A stretch of DNA of 64,000 nt, taken from contig OZ023205.1 of NCBI GenBank assembly GCA_963995525.1, positions 41,500,879-41,564,878 of the forward strand, given 5' to 3'. The position numbers and the translations under genes are program-made. Every line of letters begins with the position of its first letter. Position 1 is the first letter of the stretch. Under the pieces are notes generated by a model, which ran no database searches, was not told where the DNA came from, and was given only the letters and a program-made list of their open reading frames with translations. Source of the DNA: Escarpia spicata. Lineage: Eukaryota > Annelida > Polychaeta > Sabellida > Siboglinidae. This document shows positions 21,901-34,329 of the stretch, piece after piece.

Positions 21901-23504
21901 ATAATGGAGCAATTAAACGTTCAGGGAATAACATTCAAGCAGATTACAAACCTAATGGGAGGTTGTTTCTCTAAATAGTAGGACACAACACAGGTGAATA
22001 TATAGGAAATACATGGATAAAACATAATAATTGCAAGAATGCTAAGAATATTTATTATAAGATATTGCAGCATCACTGCAATTTCATAAAGTATTGTATG
22101 AATCCATGCAGATACACTGTATAAATGTACATATTAAGTGCATGTATGTGCACTGGTATCAAGTCTTGCAGGTACAACAAAAGTTGTAAGTCTTAAGTGG
22201 TTAAGCAATGTTTGTAATTGTGTTGGTATAGCAACCCATATAATTCTGAGAATGTCATTATGTGTAGCTAACAAAGAGTCTTGCAGGTAAAAGAACATTT
22301 GTCAATATTCACAATGTAGTGAATATTGTCAAATCTTGCATGATCTGTAACATGTGAAGTTCTGCGGCAGTGTAGCAACTATTAGGTACAACAACATGTA
22401 ATTCCAAGGCAATGCAAAACGTTTGCATTCAGAATTTAGAAAAATTGTTTTTTAACATTGGTTTTCAGGTCAAATTTAAAAAGTAACTTTTAAAAGAATG
22501 GCAATTTAGAAGTCAGATAAGTTGTGCAAGCATAAGCATGTTTTTTATCCAAGTGGTTTTATAAGAGAAAATTATTGGATTCTAAATTTTGAAGATATAT
22601 TTATAAACGTTTCTGAGAGACAGGGCACATGGTGTAGATAACTGTCTAATAAGTTGATAGAATTTATGTTGGACTTATTTGTATGTGATTTTGCAAGAGT
22701 ATGTGATGTGATGCAGATTAATTATACAATTTAATTAAATTACAATTTCCATAATATGCTTTACTGCCATTACCTGAAACTACAACAAATTATTTGAACA
22801 ACAATTAATGCAACGGATATTCAAATACAACATTTCTGCTACAAAATGTAAACAGTTTGCAACAATTTCAATTACTATTGTATTCTAGCAACAATTTCAC
22901 AAATAATTTTCATCCCCTTACAACAATGTCTTGAGCAATGAAAAATAAACATTGACAACAATTTAAATTATTTCAACAATTGCAGGCAGACACTTTATTT
23001 ACGATACATTCTTGAAAGGAACAATTAAGATTAATTAAAAAAGAACTAAGTCTAAACAACAACTTAACTACATTTCACTTACAAATTACAAGGTATAAAT
23101 TACATAATCATTTTATTTTGACAAAACAAAGCATTTAAACTACCACTTATTTTAGACTAACCTGTTGATCTTCCAACGCTGAATAACTTGCTAGATGTGA
23201 AGTTGTGCAGTATGAAAAAAGAAATACACAACAAAAATTAATTTATTATAATAAAACATGTAATAAATAATGTTGGTTAAACAATCATGATATGCCTACA
23301 AGTATATAAATAAGTATACAGCGTAAACGCAATTCCTTTAAAAGTTTAAAATGCTTTCCGGTTTTAGTAACGATTCTATGGAAAAAGGTTATCAATGACA
23401 ACGCCAACGTCACTAACAGTAACAATGCAAACAGACGCAGAGTTTGCATACATTTTCTTTGAAATATTTAATTATGGCATTCTAATTATGATTAATATAA
23501 AAGT
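21901..23504. other. AT-rich DNA with short repeated blocks
   Basis: TCTTGCAGGTA recurs near 22165 and 22278, with a relative near 22335. ACAACAATTT-type blocks recur between about 22790 and 22990. No gene seen. Confidence 0.4.
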
Positions 23505-23562
23505 AAAGACGGCTAAACGTTATTTATATATATATATATATAAATAATGTTTAGCCGTCTTT
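23505..23562. repeat. 58-bp near-perfect palindrome
   Basis: AAAGACGGCTAAAC at the left is mirrored by GTTTAGCCGTCTTT at the right around a TATA-rich centre, with one mismatched pair. It can form a long hairpin or cruciform. A second (TA)n run follows at about 23567-23585. Confidence 0.9.
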
Positions 23563-23838
23563 AGTTATATATATATATATATATATTTACTGCTACAAGT
23601 GAACAATAACATAACCAATAATATGGCAATATACGATGATTGTGGTGGGAATGGTTTTAATGAATGCTGGAAAGCGCCTACTGATTCCGTCACTGATGCT
23701 GTGATGCCGGCGGCCGACCGGCGTGATACGGCGTTGGCTGTTGAATTTTGAAAATATATGCCCACAACGCTAAAGTTGCTCATCTCGCTGTATAATTATT
23801 GCACGACAAGCAAGTACCATAAATGCAACATACCATTC

Positions 23839-24322
23839 CGTTTCTGTCTTACGTTAGCATAATATGCAGTTTTCACCAACATTTTTTGAAATCGTTCATC
23901 AACGTATCGATATTATTAATCAGAACCACCCATTTCACCAATGGCATGCAAACAAAGCGTCAAATAAGTTGTTTTTAGTGAAATACTTACAATATTCGTA
24001 AGACGATAATCACTTTACGCGCCTAACGGAAGCACTCGGTTTCTGCCGCATCGTGTTCAAAATCATCACTGACACTGTGCGACAAATCGCAATACATTCA
24101 CTGTATAAACTCCACGGGCTGTTCGTTAACTTTCCTGTGGTGATTAGGGTGAATAGATGCTTACAATTTCGCCCGATAAATGTTAATGTTAGTATTGTTA
24201 CGGTTGTTTACATCAAGATATGTTAGTGTAGTCACGTAGTCTGCGTTTGCTATCAAAATATCTGTCAAAAACCGGTTTGCCTCGTTTTAATTTGAGACAA
24301 ATAACTTTGTTGCAAGTTTGTA
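23839..24322 (+). repeat. Repeat C copy 1
   Basis: Matches 52561-52976 in direct orientation, including CACGGGCTGTTCGTTAACTT, GTGGTGATTAGGGTGAATAG and TTGCCTCGTTTTAATTTGAG. It may be a non-autonomous transposon. Confidence 0.85.
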
Positions 24323-26531
24323 GACATCCTTAGGCTTTGCTCATTGTGTCCGATATATTTGACTAAAGATGTATTTAATATGAGATCCAGCTATATAATC
24401 GTAATGAAGCAGAAACTCAGATAGGGCAGAAACCGAGTAGGTGACTATATCCATTTTAAAGCTAATCTTTCATACTAGACTGCCTTCGCAATTGCATACA
24501 CCTCCTCGAACATTTTATGTAATTGTTTCAAGTGTTAAAATAAATAAAAAAATCAACCAAACCATTAAGCTTCACATACCTGTACCGGTACACAGAAACG
24601 TTCGCGTTCAAAATGAACAATTCAAAAATGTGGCTTCATATGTAACAACGTTATCCATTGGTTGATTCCACGGTCAAGAGGGCATGTTTTCCTAATTTGC
24701 ATATTAATTGGATCCAATCAAAACAGGTTTTAGAAAACACCGTTTATAAGCTGCAGTATATTCGTCAATTTGTTTTATCTGCGCCTTATTTATCATCGGG
24801 AACAATACATGATAGAGCCAAGTCGCAAATGTAAGATAATAAAAATGGTACACGCGCGATGGAATTAGTACAGGTTAGTCGTTACTTACAACAATTCTGA
24901 GAACCACAGCACAGTCACGCATTCGCCAGCATTGAGGCGTAGCGCTAAATACACTATATAGTACATAGCGTGTGGTGATTTTGCGCGTGCGCGAACAAAA
25001 TCCGGAAAAAACGGGTAAACATTGAATGATGTTTCGGCATTGACCCCATTGTTTACATGTTGGATCATTGCCATTGGCATTGCCATTGGCGATAAAAGCT
25101 GTTGTATTTATGTATGCTAGGTTGCCAGTATAACGCTGATTGTCCGGCATGGACATGGTCAACAACAAGTATTGCCATGGCATGGGCCGGCATTGGCATT
25201 GCAGTTATGCGTATGGGACTAGCATTTACTAGCAACAGTGATTCAAGATACGCTCATTGTCATAGGTATGTCAACACCCGCTGGGTGACAGCATCGCTCA
25301 GCGTCGGTTTAACGCGTTCCAGAAATGGCGCAGGTTTTTTGCCGCGCAGTCGATCTGCTGGATCACATGGTCTCGGAAAACGTCGTGGATCTCGCTATGC
25401 ATACTAATTTTGTTTACTGTTGACATTTATATCGACCAATGAATGCCATCAGAAGAATATCGGCGGGTAAAATATGTTACATTGTATTCGGCCGGGCAAT
25501 ATTAAGGTTGGTGAACTTTGCGTTGTGTTTACTTACAAAAATATTTATATATTTTAGCGTGTATCTTAAAAATGCTTAGGTGTCTTTGTGAAACTAGAAT
25601 CCTAGCTTTCATATGGTATAACTATGAATCTTGTATATCCATGCGGAATGCAAGGAGGATTAATCTTAGATGACCGGTAGCGTGCCAGTTTGATGCGTTC
25701 TGTATGTCGCTCGGCGCATTAGCGGCTGTTTATGATGTATGCGCCGAGGCGCGGCGCCATTATAACGTATGTGTGATCGATATTGTAATCTGTGCCATCC
25801 CCACTTTTATCAGTTAAATGTTAGAAAGTTGTGATTGGATATATACTGTTTTCTAGTAATCAAGATGTTTAGGACAAGTTACACAATTTCGAAAACAGTG
25901 ACATTTACGGCGATGTCTATTGATGTCACATCTGTGGCCGTGGCGTGGGCGTGGCTGTGCGCTCTACTTCCTGTTCAATCAATATAGGAATACGTTCTTA
26001 ATCTGAACAATCCACATTTTTAACAGTTCAATTTTAGTAAGTTGTGTTAATAAAATGTAATACGTGTATATTATTATTGTGTCTGTATCATTATTTTTAT
26101 TATAGAAATTACGAACAGTTAATATTTCCACTTTAATTTGCATCACCTGACACCTGTATTCCTGTAATCCTATACTATTGTAATTCACAATTTATAATTC
26201 AGTCTATAGTCATGTTGACTATCCATTTTGTTGATGTTAATAATATTTACTGTTTTGTTTGTGGTGTTTTTATGTGAACCATAATATCTTGTTGTGATTT
26301 GTATTTCATGCCACAAATACTCAGGAATTCTGGTGGTGAAGATAAAGATAAGTTACGATATATTAAACAATCTTGCATACTCACATACAGGGACATAATG
26401 TTCACACTGTCGCCTCCACGTGGCTTCTGTCGTGAATCACAATACCGAAGTGATATCGATGTTGTGTGCACTAAGAAAAGTGTGGTATTACAAAAATGCA
26501 GAAATGTACTGTTTTTTATTTTATTTTCAGA
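24323..26531. other. No gene recognised
   Basis: Contains a GCCATTGGCATT direct repeat near 25067-25095. A 10-bp inverted repeat CTCGGCGCAT/ATGCGCCGAG (25710-25719 and 25739-25748) has a 19-nt loop. The frames on both strands at 24875-25407 overlap each other and look like chance. Confidence 0.4.
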
Positions 26532-27121
26532 ATGGATTCCGAATCACGTAAGGCCAAGCAGCTAATCGTTTGGCACAGTTTTGTGCGTCGAATGTCAGAA
26601 GCGTGTACCAGCAATGCTGAGTACCGCTATTTCTGTCCCGACCTTCTCCTGTCTTGTATGTTTGACAAGGGTGTCTTTCTAGTAAAAGGGGGACTTACCT
26701 TGGGTGGTTTGTTCCGTGAATTTGGAGCTGTGTGTGCAGAGGCGCCAAATGTTGTTTTAATCGACATAGGAACGAATGATCTATGCAAAGGCTGTGCACC
26801 TGAAGAATTGGCAGTAGGTATTGTGTCATTTGCTCAGAAACTGACTTCAATACCTTCTGTATTACAGGTAGTGATATGCCATATTGTAACACGATTGATG
26901 ATTTACCTACGCACGAGACTGTGCCTAACAGGAAACAGCTGTGGGCCTGCACCAATGTCAATAATGGCAAGTGCTCGCATGGGTCAACTCTTCAGGAATT
27001 GACAAAGCTCTTTGATCTTTGCAGAAGTGTCTGGCATCATAGTCGCTTCATATCCATTGCTCAACTAAAATGTACGTGGAATAACAATGTGCACACTTCA
27101 AGAACATTGCTACATGACTGA
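26532..27121 (+). pseudogene. SGNH/GDSL-hydrolase-like domain fragment
   Basis: Starts at ATG 26532 right after an acceptor-like TTTTCAG (26525-26531). Residues 1-120 read WHSFVRRM, then VKGGLTLGGLFREFG, then VVLIDIGTNDLCKG, then PEELAVGIVSFAQKL. This resembles SGNH-like domains in which IGTND forms the block III Asn region; the block I serine appears as HS rather than GDS. The frame breaks near 26875 and another frame continues to 27121 (LPTHETVPNRKQL). Such domains are frequent in invertebrate mobile-element proteins, for example DIRS/Ngaro and CR1 ORF1. No recombinase or RT was found next to it. Probably a decayed element gene. Confidence 0.55.
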
Positions 27122-27560
27122 GAAATGTAGACGTCGCTACTAGGATGTTTCTGTTCTTCAACAACTGGCAGGGCTGAGCTGTGATATCAGCGGCTATAGT
27201 TATGCTTACCTCACATCCGTTGCTCAACTGGAAGTTATGTGCAGTGAAAATATGCTCACATAACGAAAGCTGCTATTCAACTGAGAATTGTAGACATTGC
27301 TCCTTGCATGGGTCGACTCATCAGCAACTAGTAGAGTTCTCTGATCATGGTAGAAGATGCTGGTGTCGTAGCAAACCCAGTGCATACTTTCGTGGACTTT
27401 CACACACAAATTACGAACTTCAGTGCATATTACATGGACTTATGCATATTACTTATCGTGAATTATGAACTATAATTCAGTGCATATTGTTTACATAGCA
27501 TTAAAGTAATTATATTAGCAATTTTGCACCCAAATGATAATTGCCAATTTCTTAATTTAT
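27122..27560. other. No gene recognised
   Basis: Two short frames contain a repeated TCACATCCGTTGCTCAACT-like block (27046-27067 and 27210-27230), suggesting a degenerate duplication of about 165 bp. Confidence 0.35.
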
Positions 27561-28010
27561 TTTCACCTAAATTATGTCATTTATATGGAATTAATCTCAG
27601 TATGTAGGTCAAATCTAGGTCAAAATGGAATGTAGGTCAATTGTGAAGGTCAAGACAAGGTCACCAAAATTGATATTTCCTAAAGGGTTGTATCATGATT
27701 CATCCAGTGGGTGCATTTATGAATTAATTATGCCATAAATTCAGGTATATAGGTCAAATGTGAAATATAGGTCAAGTTCTAATAGCCATTTAAGGTTGAA
27801 TAGTATTAGATTAATTATATTGGCAATATTCATACTTCAAACGTTAACAGTGCTCATTACCTAATTAATTTTTAGCTAAATTATGTCATTAATAAGAATT
27901 AATCCCATGCTGTGGACCAAATCTAGGTCAAAAGTGGAATGTAGGTCAACTGTGAAGGTCAAGTCAAGGTCACCAAAATTGACATTTCCTTAAGGGTTGC
28001 ACTATTTTTG
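27561..28010. repeat. Two-copy repeat with AGGTCA half-sites
   Basis: 27561-27695 recurs at 27880-28010. Each copy holds four or five AGGTCA hexamers. AGGTCA at 27606-27611 and 27617-27622, and at 27647-27652 and 27658-27663, form direct repeats with 5-bp spacers. The second copy keeps one such pair at 27956-27961 and 27967-27972. Confidence 0.75.
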
Positions 28011-29460
28011 ATTTCACATACGTAAGTTAAAAGGTTCCAATGTTATTACTATTTTCCAATCAAATAAATGCAGTCCTCATGCAGACTGTGCACAAGAAAT
28101 GGACTGAAAACCATTAGACAAAAAATGTCACCATTTTAAGATTTAAAAGTTTAATAGCGCCGCAAATATTGAAGATATAAAAAAAATCCAAAAGGGTAAT
28201 AAACTACATATCCATTATCCATCATGTAGATGATATAACATATTCTAATTTGTTGTTGACATACAACAACAAATCAGACATTGACAGCACCCTCGGGTGT
28301 TTATTTCTCCCCTTTCCCTAAAAGTTAAGTATGCACACCTCCCGACGCGACACAACTTGTACCTTTTTAGTTGCAGTCGGTTCGAGGGAAGGCTTCGTCA
28401 ACTTACAACCAATGCCGGGCTCCTGAAGCCTAGGGACAATGTATCGACCTTACTGCAGCTAGGGATGTCGATGACAATTTCAGACTGCATATCCATTGGC
28501 ATTGTGTTTTATAGTTGCACGCCCTAAATTCGTGCGCCGTCCAATTCAGTATCTCCTGGACGTTGTCTCTTTTGACTGCTTCGGTGAAAGTGTATGTTAA
28601 ACTGGCAGATACGCCTACAGTCTTAATAAACCTGGTTGGTGTGCCATCATTCAGTACAAGTTTTAGGTTTAAAAAATTACAATACAGTGTTGCAACGGAA
28701 TTTCGCGTCCAAACAATAGCACAAGAATAAAATCGTCCGAGACCAATGCAGCAGCGTCAATCGGCGCTTAGTACAAGTCGTTAAAGTTGCAAATAAATAT
28801 GTATTATTCCCGAAATGTTCCGTTTGTTGACTTCCTTACCACAGCATGGCCAACTCTATTAATGAGCTAATTTGTTAAACTACGTCTATGATGTATTGTA
28901 TCGATATGGCAAATTTTTTTTTAATTTGTGATGGTATGTGTTGCTATCGAATTAATATTATTACAGGGGTTATAAAAAAGTTACTGTTGACAACACTAAT
29001 TATTGTGAACTTACTGTACAAGTTTGGGTTTTGGTATTGACAGCCTTGTTATGTATAGTTATTTCACAATTGCAAATAATACCAGAACTATTACACTTTT
29101 CAACTGAATACGAACAACGTTTGTTTGTGTTAGACAATGTTAATTATTTCACAATTAAGACAACTGTTTAACAATTTGTTTGTATTCAATCGATGACACA
29201 ACATGAAAAATTCTTCACACGAAGGTTTCTTCAGATTTTGTGAAAATAAAATGTATTAATGTAATTTAAGAGAATAATTAAGCCTACACACACACACACG
29301 CACAACGCACATAATAATAATAAACTGCTAATTGTATAATGTCGTTTATCTGGATAAAAAAAACCTTTCCATATTAAAATACATCATTGGTAAAACATAA
29401 TCACTATCATAACAATTTAAGAAAGATAATTAACCATAATTTTGACATGGACACCAGTAC
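28011..29460. other. No gene recognised
   Basis: AT-rich. A perfect 11-bp inverted repeat, ATTTGTTGTTG and CAACAACAAAT, lies at 28248-28258 and 28264-28274. A short CA tract lies near 29290. Confidence 0.4.
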
Positions 29461-31492
29461 AGCTCACCCTATATTTAGCCCAATGGCAAAGAATTAAGGT
29501 ACCGCACGCTGCCCGATAGCGCAAGATGCGACTCATCTCAACCGTCGTAGCACAACCGTGTATGAATGTAAGCTTCCTGCTACGAATCTTCACCACTAGA
29601 TGCAAAACGTGTTTGTCCAAACATCACAAGACATTTATTATTTTCCATTAGTGCAAGTATACTCTACAACAAGGTGAATAAATAAATGTTTATGTTGAAT
29701 ATTCCAGTTTCCTTCACAAAATAATAAAAAGAAAATCCATACAAGTTGTGTTGACATTACTTAAGATGTAAATACTACAACGTTTGAAATTCTCAGAAAT
29801 CATAACGAAAAAAAGAATTAAAGAACTCAAAATATTTACCAAATAATATGTGGTGATAGTCCACGTTTAGAAATTCAATCCCAAAAGTCATGTTATGTCT
29901 GCCCTTTGAAAAGAAATGTGGCTCTTGTGGTCAATTATTCGCAAATATGGTAAGAAGACGAATCTCGCCGTATCGTTAAGACAGACCGCAGCTACGTATA
30001 TTACGCATCAATGAATAGACAAATCAGTAATAAATCAGTAATATAATTTCCCGAACAAAATTTCAATTTGTGTAGGAATCCCACAAAGAAATGACAGTGA
30101 AGATTGCAATATCACGTACATTTACGTTGCATCGCCTGCTCATTTATTACTTGCATTCGATGGAAATGGTCTTTGTGTCGCGGGAGACATCTCGTTTAAT
30201 GTTTGGTGGGTATATTTAATGCACTTTTAAAACCTAGGATTATTTGATTAACCCTACGTTTTCGTTTTTTGACTCAGTAGTCCGATCGGGACGAAACCAA
30301 CCTGATCCCTGATGACATGTAGTCGAGGTCACTGACTTTTGGAGTGCTTTTGTTGCAGTTGTCTTTCCTTTTCCAAATGGATAAGACACTGTGTAACACC
30401 CCGTGAGCGCATGCATTTTTAAAAGTTTGAGACATGTCACCAAACTTGTCTGCTGATGAATTAATGCTGATGATGCAGTCGTCAAGCCGTTTTATTGTGA
30501 TATTTGAAGCAGAATAGACTGCACACCCCTGGATTTGCACCACTACGATATCCTTTCCGAAATGTAACTTCAGTTTTTCTAAAATAGATTTACGAGACTG
30601 TTGCCCATTTTCATTTCGGTATAGCTGATGCAGCTCCATTGATGTCCACATCCTAGATGGATCCTCATTCATTTTGAGAGAATCGATTGAATCATCAGTC
30701 GTGTATTTAGAAGTCTTTTTCTTCACGACATACTTCACGTTCCTTTGAGCAGTGAACTGTTTGTAGAAGCTGCATGTAGGTATATCACTCCTAGTCTTCT
30801 CTTCACCGCATCAGAAAGGCTGTCCTTTCTTTCTCTACATTTCCGACGCAGGTGGTCTTTCAATGACGTACAACCAGGACGTTCAACCGTTCTGCACTGG
30901 CGCATCTTTTGCCATCGACCTGGATTCTTTGGATTGAGGGGAAGGCATATTTTGCCACATACAAAACAATGTTTCTTGAAATTTAAGGACATTTCAGTGC
31001 GCCTCCTTGTCCGAGGGGGAGCATTTTCCTGCTCACCTTTTCTCTTGATGTGGCGTGTGGAATGGTGATGTGACGTGTATGACGAAACACAGCTTTTATG
31101 ACATAATATTGCTAGCTTTGAATTGTCGAAGTACCTTTGTACTAATTCGATATGGTATACATAATTCCTCTTCTTACTACTATCTATAATTGTTTTTATG
31201 CGGATTGGACCAGCAGTTATTAATGGTTTTGCTTTTAGGCAGCTAAGAAACATACCTCAACACTGACGTCAATGGCATCATTCATGCTCATTCAACATCT
31301 GAAATCAGCAAGACATATTCCAGTCTATAATTCTAACAGGGGCAGCTCATTGGTGTTTGCTAAGATAAAAGATACATTATTAAATAATTGAGGTCTCTCG
31401 GTGGCTATACATTTATTGAATATTACATAGTGTCAAACGTTATAATATTTACGGTAAATGACAGCACTGTAACCTTTACATTAAACTTTCTG
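29461..31492. repeat. Repeat A copy 1
   Basis: About 2 kb matching 32155-34242 with small indels, from AGCTCAC-CTATATTTAGCCC to ACATTANACTTTCT. It carries the minus-strand gene below. Confidence 0.85.
30240..31253 (-). pseudogene. Transposon-like unknown protein, A copy 1
   Basis: Read on the minus strand. The N-terminal part, 31253-30735 (172 codons), has a CFVCGKIC-RW-C zinc-knuckle-like block near 30990-30900 followed by KDHLRRKC. 30738-30274 reads MWTSMELHQLY and LKLHFGKDIVVVQIQG. 30485-30240 reads MHALTGC-TVSYPFGKGK. The order resembles a large family of uncharacterised invertebrate proteins with a CxxC/RW module and an ALTGCDT motif that I associate with repeats; this is from memory and not certain. 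Here the final Asp of ALTGCDT is replaced (GCY), a 12-bp stretch present in copy 2 is missing near 30768, and two frame breaks are present. Inactive. Confidence 0.55.
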
Positions 31493-31494
31493 TT

Positions 31495-32154
31495 ATATGC
31501 AGTTGTTTGTAAAGGCCCTACAACCATCTTGGACGTGTTTTTCGTCGCGTCATAATATCGTTGTATAAATTGGGTATATTCAATTTAACAACGATTCATC
31601 GACGTTGATTTTGCATCGTCGTCTAGTGTGCGCCACTATACGTCAAACGCTGACCCGCGTGCGATATAAGCCGCAAGGTGAACCCATTTTTTGTTTAGTC
31701 CCGCTCGGAGTACGCGATATGTTGCACCTCCAAGAAAAAAATTGTGCCAGTTTAAAAGGTTAACTCGCGTTTATGTTGGACTATGCTGTTTCGTTCGGGA
31801 GGAGTAATTTTGAATTTGGACCAATCCCAGGGCTCAGTTGCGTCATGTGATGTAAACATGGCTGCCCCCATGGTGAAAGGAATATTGTTGTCTCGTCCTA
31901 AGGAAACCTTACATGTTTCGCACACGTAATCAATTGCACCACCCAGCCGATTACAACTCATACATGGGGTAGATATCGTGAATGTCAACACGTAGCTGTA
32001 TTTGGAAGGTGACAATCATGACCAGATACTTTTGCCTTCAATTTCAAATCAGCGACACGGCCACGTTCACACAGCCACGACCTTGGCGCCTGACCAACGA
32101 TATTTCATAACGTAGAGTTCACCAACAGTCATGCAAAGCACTTCTGCAATTAAC
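31495..32154. repeat. Repeat B, copy between the two A copies
   Basis: Starts immediately after the right end of A copy 1 and ends immediately before the left end of A copy 2. Homologous to 20233-20926. Confidence 0.85.
31752..32015 (-). CDS. Conserved 87-codon frame, second B copy
   Basis: Counterpart of 20526-20789, with CMSC and CETC in the same places. Same length, no stop gained in either copy. Confidence 0.4.
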   Translation of the reverse strand: MSPSKYSYVLTFTISTPCMSCNRLGGAIDYVCETCKVSLGRDNNIPFTMGAAMFTSHDATEPWDWSKFKITPPERNSIVQHKRELTF

Positions 32155-34242
32155 AGCTCACACTATATTTAGCCCAATGGCAAAGTATTAAGGTACCGCA
32201 CTCTGCCCGATTGCCCAAGATCCGACTCATCTCGACCGTCGTAGCACAACCATGTATGAATGTAAGCTTCCTGCACTCTGCTACGAATCTTCACCACTAG
32301 ATGCAAAACATGTTTGTCCAAACATCACGACATTTATTATTTTCCATTATTGCAAATATACTCTACAACATCGTGAATAAATAAATGTTTATGTTGAATA
32401 TTCCAGTTCCCTTCACAAAATAATAAAAACAAAAGTTGTGTTGACATTACTTAAGATGTAAATACTACAACGTTTTATCTTCTCAGAAATCATAACGAAA
32501 AAGGAATTGAAGGACTGTCAAAATATTTACCAAATAATATGTGGTGATAGTCCACGTTTAGAAATTTAATTCCAAAAGACATCTTATGTCTGCCCTTTGA
32601 AAAGAAATGTGGCTCGAGTGGTCAATTATTCGCAAATATGGTAAGAAGACGAATCTCGCCGTATCGTTAAGACAGACCGCAGCTACGTATATTACGCATC
32701 AATGAATAGACAAATCAGTAATAAATCATTAATATAATTTCCCGAACAAAATTTCTAATTTTGTAGAAAAATGCCCACCTATATTTTCTATTTTATGTCT
32801 CCCCGCAAAGAAATGACAGTGAAGATTGCAATAACACGTACATTTACGTTGCAGCACGTGCTCATTTATTACTTCCATTCGATGGAAGTGGTCTTTGTGT
32901 CGCGGGAGACATCTCGTTTAATGTTTGGTGGGTATATTTAATGCACTTTTAAAACCTAGGATTAGTTGATTAACCCTACGTTTTCGTTTTTTGACCCAGT
33001 AGTCCGATCGGGACGAAACCAACCTGATCCCTGATGACATGTAGTCGAAGTCACTGACTTTTGGAGTGCTTTTGTTGCAGTTGTCTTTCCTTTTCCAAAT
33101 GGATACGACACTGTGTCACACCCCGTGAGCGCATGCATGTGTAAAAGTTTGAGACATATGTCACCAAACTTGTCTGCTAATGAATTAATGCTGATGATGC
33201 GTTCGTCAAACCGAATGTTGTGATATTTGAAGCAGAATAGACTGCACACCCCTGGATTTGCACCACTACGATATCCTTTCCGAAATGTAACTTCAGTTTT
33301 TCTAAAATAGATTTACGAGACTGTTGCCCATTTTCATTTCGATATAGCTCATGCAGCTCCATTGATGTCCACATCCTAGATGGATCCTCATTCATTTTGA
33401 TGATGAGAGAATCGATTGAATCATCAGTCGTGTATGTATAAGTATTTTTCTTCACGGCATTAATCACGTTGCTTTGAGCAGTGAACTGTTTGTAGAAGCT
33501 GATATTGTGCATCAGCTGCATGTAGGTATATCACTCCTAGACTTCTCTTCACCGCATCAGAAAGGCTGTCCTTTCTTTCTCTACATTTCCGACGCAGGTG
33601 GTCTTTCAATGACGTACAACCAGGACGTTCAACCGTTCTGCACTGGCGCATCTTTTGCCATCGACCTGGATTCTTTGGATTGAGGGGAAGGCATATTTTG
33701 CCACATACAAAACAATGTTTCTTGAAATTTAAGGACATTTCAGTGCGCCTCCTTGTCCGAGGGGGAGCATTTTCCTGCTCACATTTTCTCTTGATGTGGC
33801 GTGTGGAATGGTGATGTGACGTGTATGACGAAACACAGCTTTTATGACATAATATTGCTAGCTTTGAATTGTCGATGTACCTTTGTACTAATTCGATATG
33901 GTATACATAATTCCTCTTCTTACTACTATCTATAATTGTTTTTATGCGGATTGGACCAGCAGTTATTAATGGTTTTGCTTTTAGGCAGCTAAGAAACAGA
34001 CCTCAACACTGACGTCAGTGGAATCATTCATGCTCATTCAACAAATACATATGAAATCAGCAAGACATATTCCAGTCTATAATTCTAAGAGGGGCAGGTC
34101 ATTGGTGTTTGCTAAGATAAAAGATACATTATTAAATAATTGAGGTCTCTCGGTGGCTATAAATTTATTGAATATTACATAGTGTCAAACGTTATAATAT
34201 TTACGGTAAATGACAGCACTGTAACGTTTACATTAGACTTTC
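32155..34242. repeat. Repeat A copy 2
   Basis: Second copy of 29461-31492 in the same orientation, about 2.7 kb downstream. Confidence 0.85.
32962..33999 (-). pseudogene. Transposon-like unknown protein, A copy 2
   Basis: Minus-strand counterpart of 30240-31253. The start codon has become CTG at 33999, but the frame is open from there through CFVCGKIC and RW to 33460. 33521-33177 continues in another frame (MWTSMELHELY, FGKDIVVVQIQG). 33249-32962 keeps the intact motif ALTGCDTVSYPFGKGK. It retains residues lost from copy 1 (HAADAQYQ near 33500). Both copies are broken in different places, so decay followed the duplication at least in part. Confidence 0.55.
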
Positions 34243-34329
34243 TTCCAAAGGCCATAACATTCCAAAAACAAAAGTTTCAATTTATATCAATACGTGTTAT
34301 ATTGACGTCACGCGTTACGTGATACTCCA

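Noticed and set aside
24875..25407. Overlapping frames of 70-100 codons on both strands.
   Set aside because: They overlap each other in opposite directions, lack family motifs and include a simple GCCATTGGCATT repeat.
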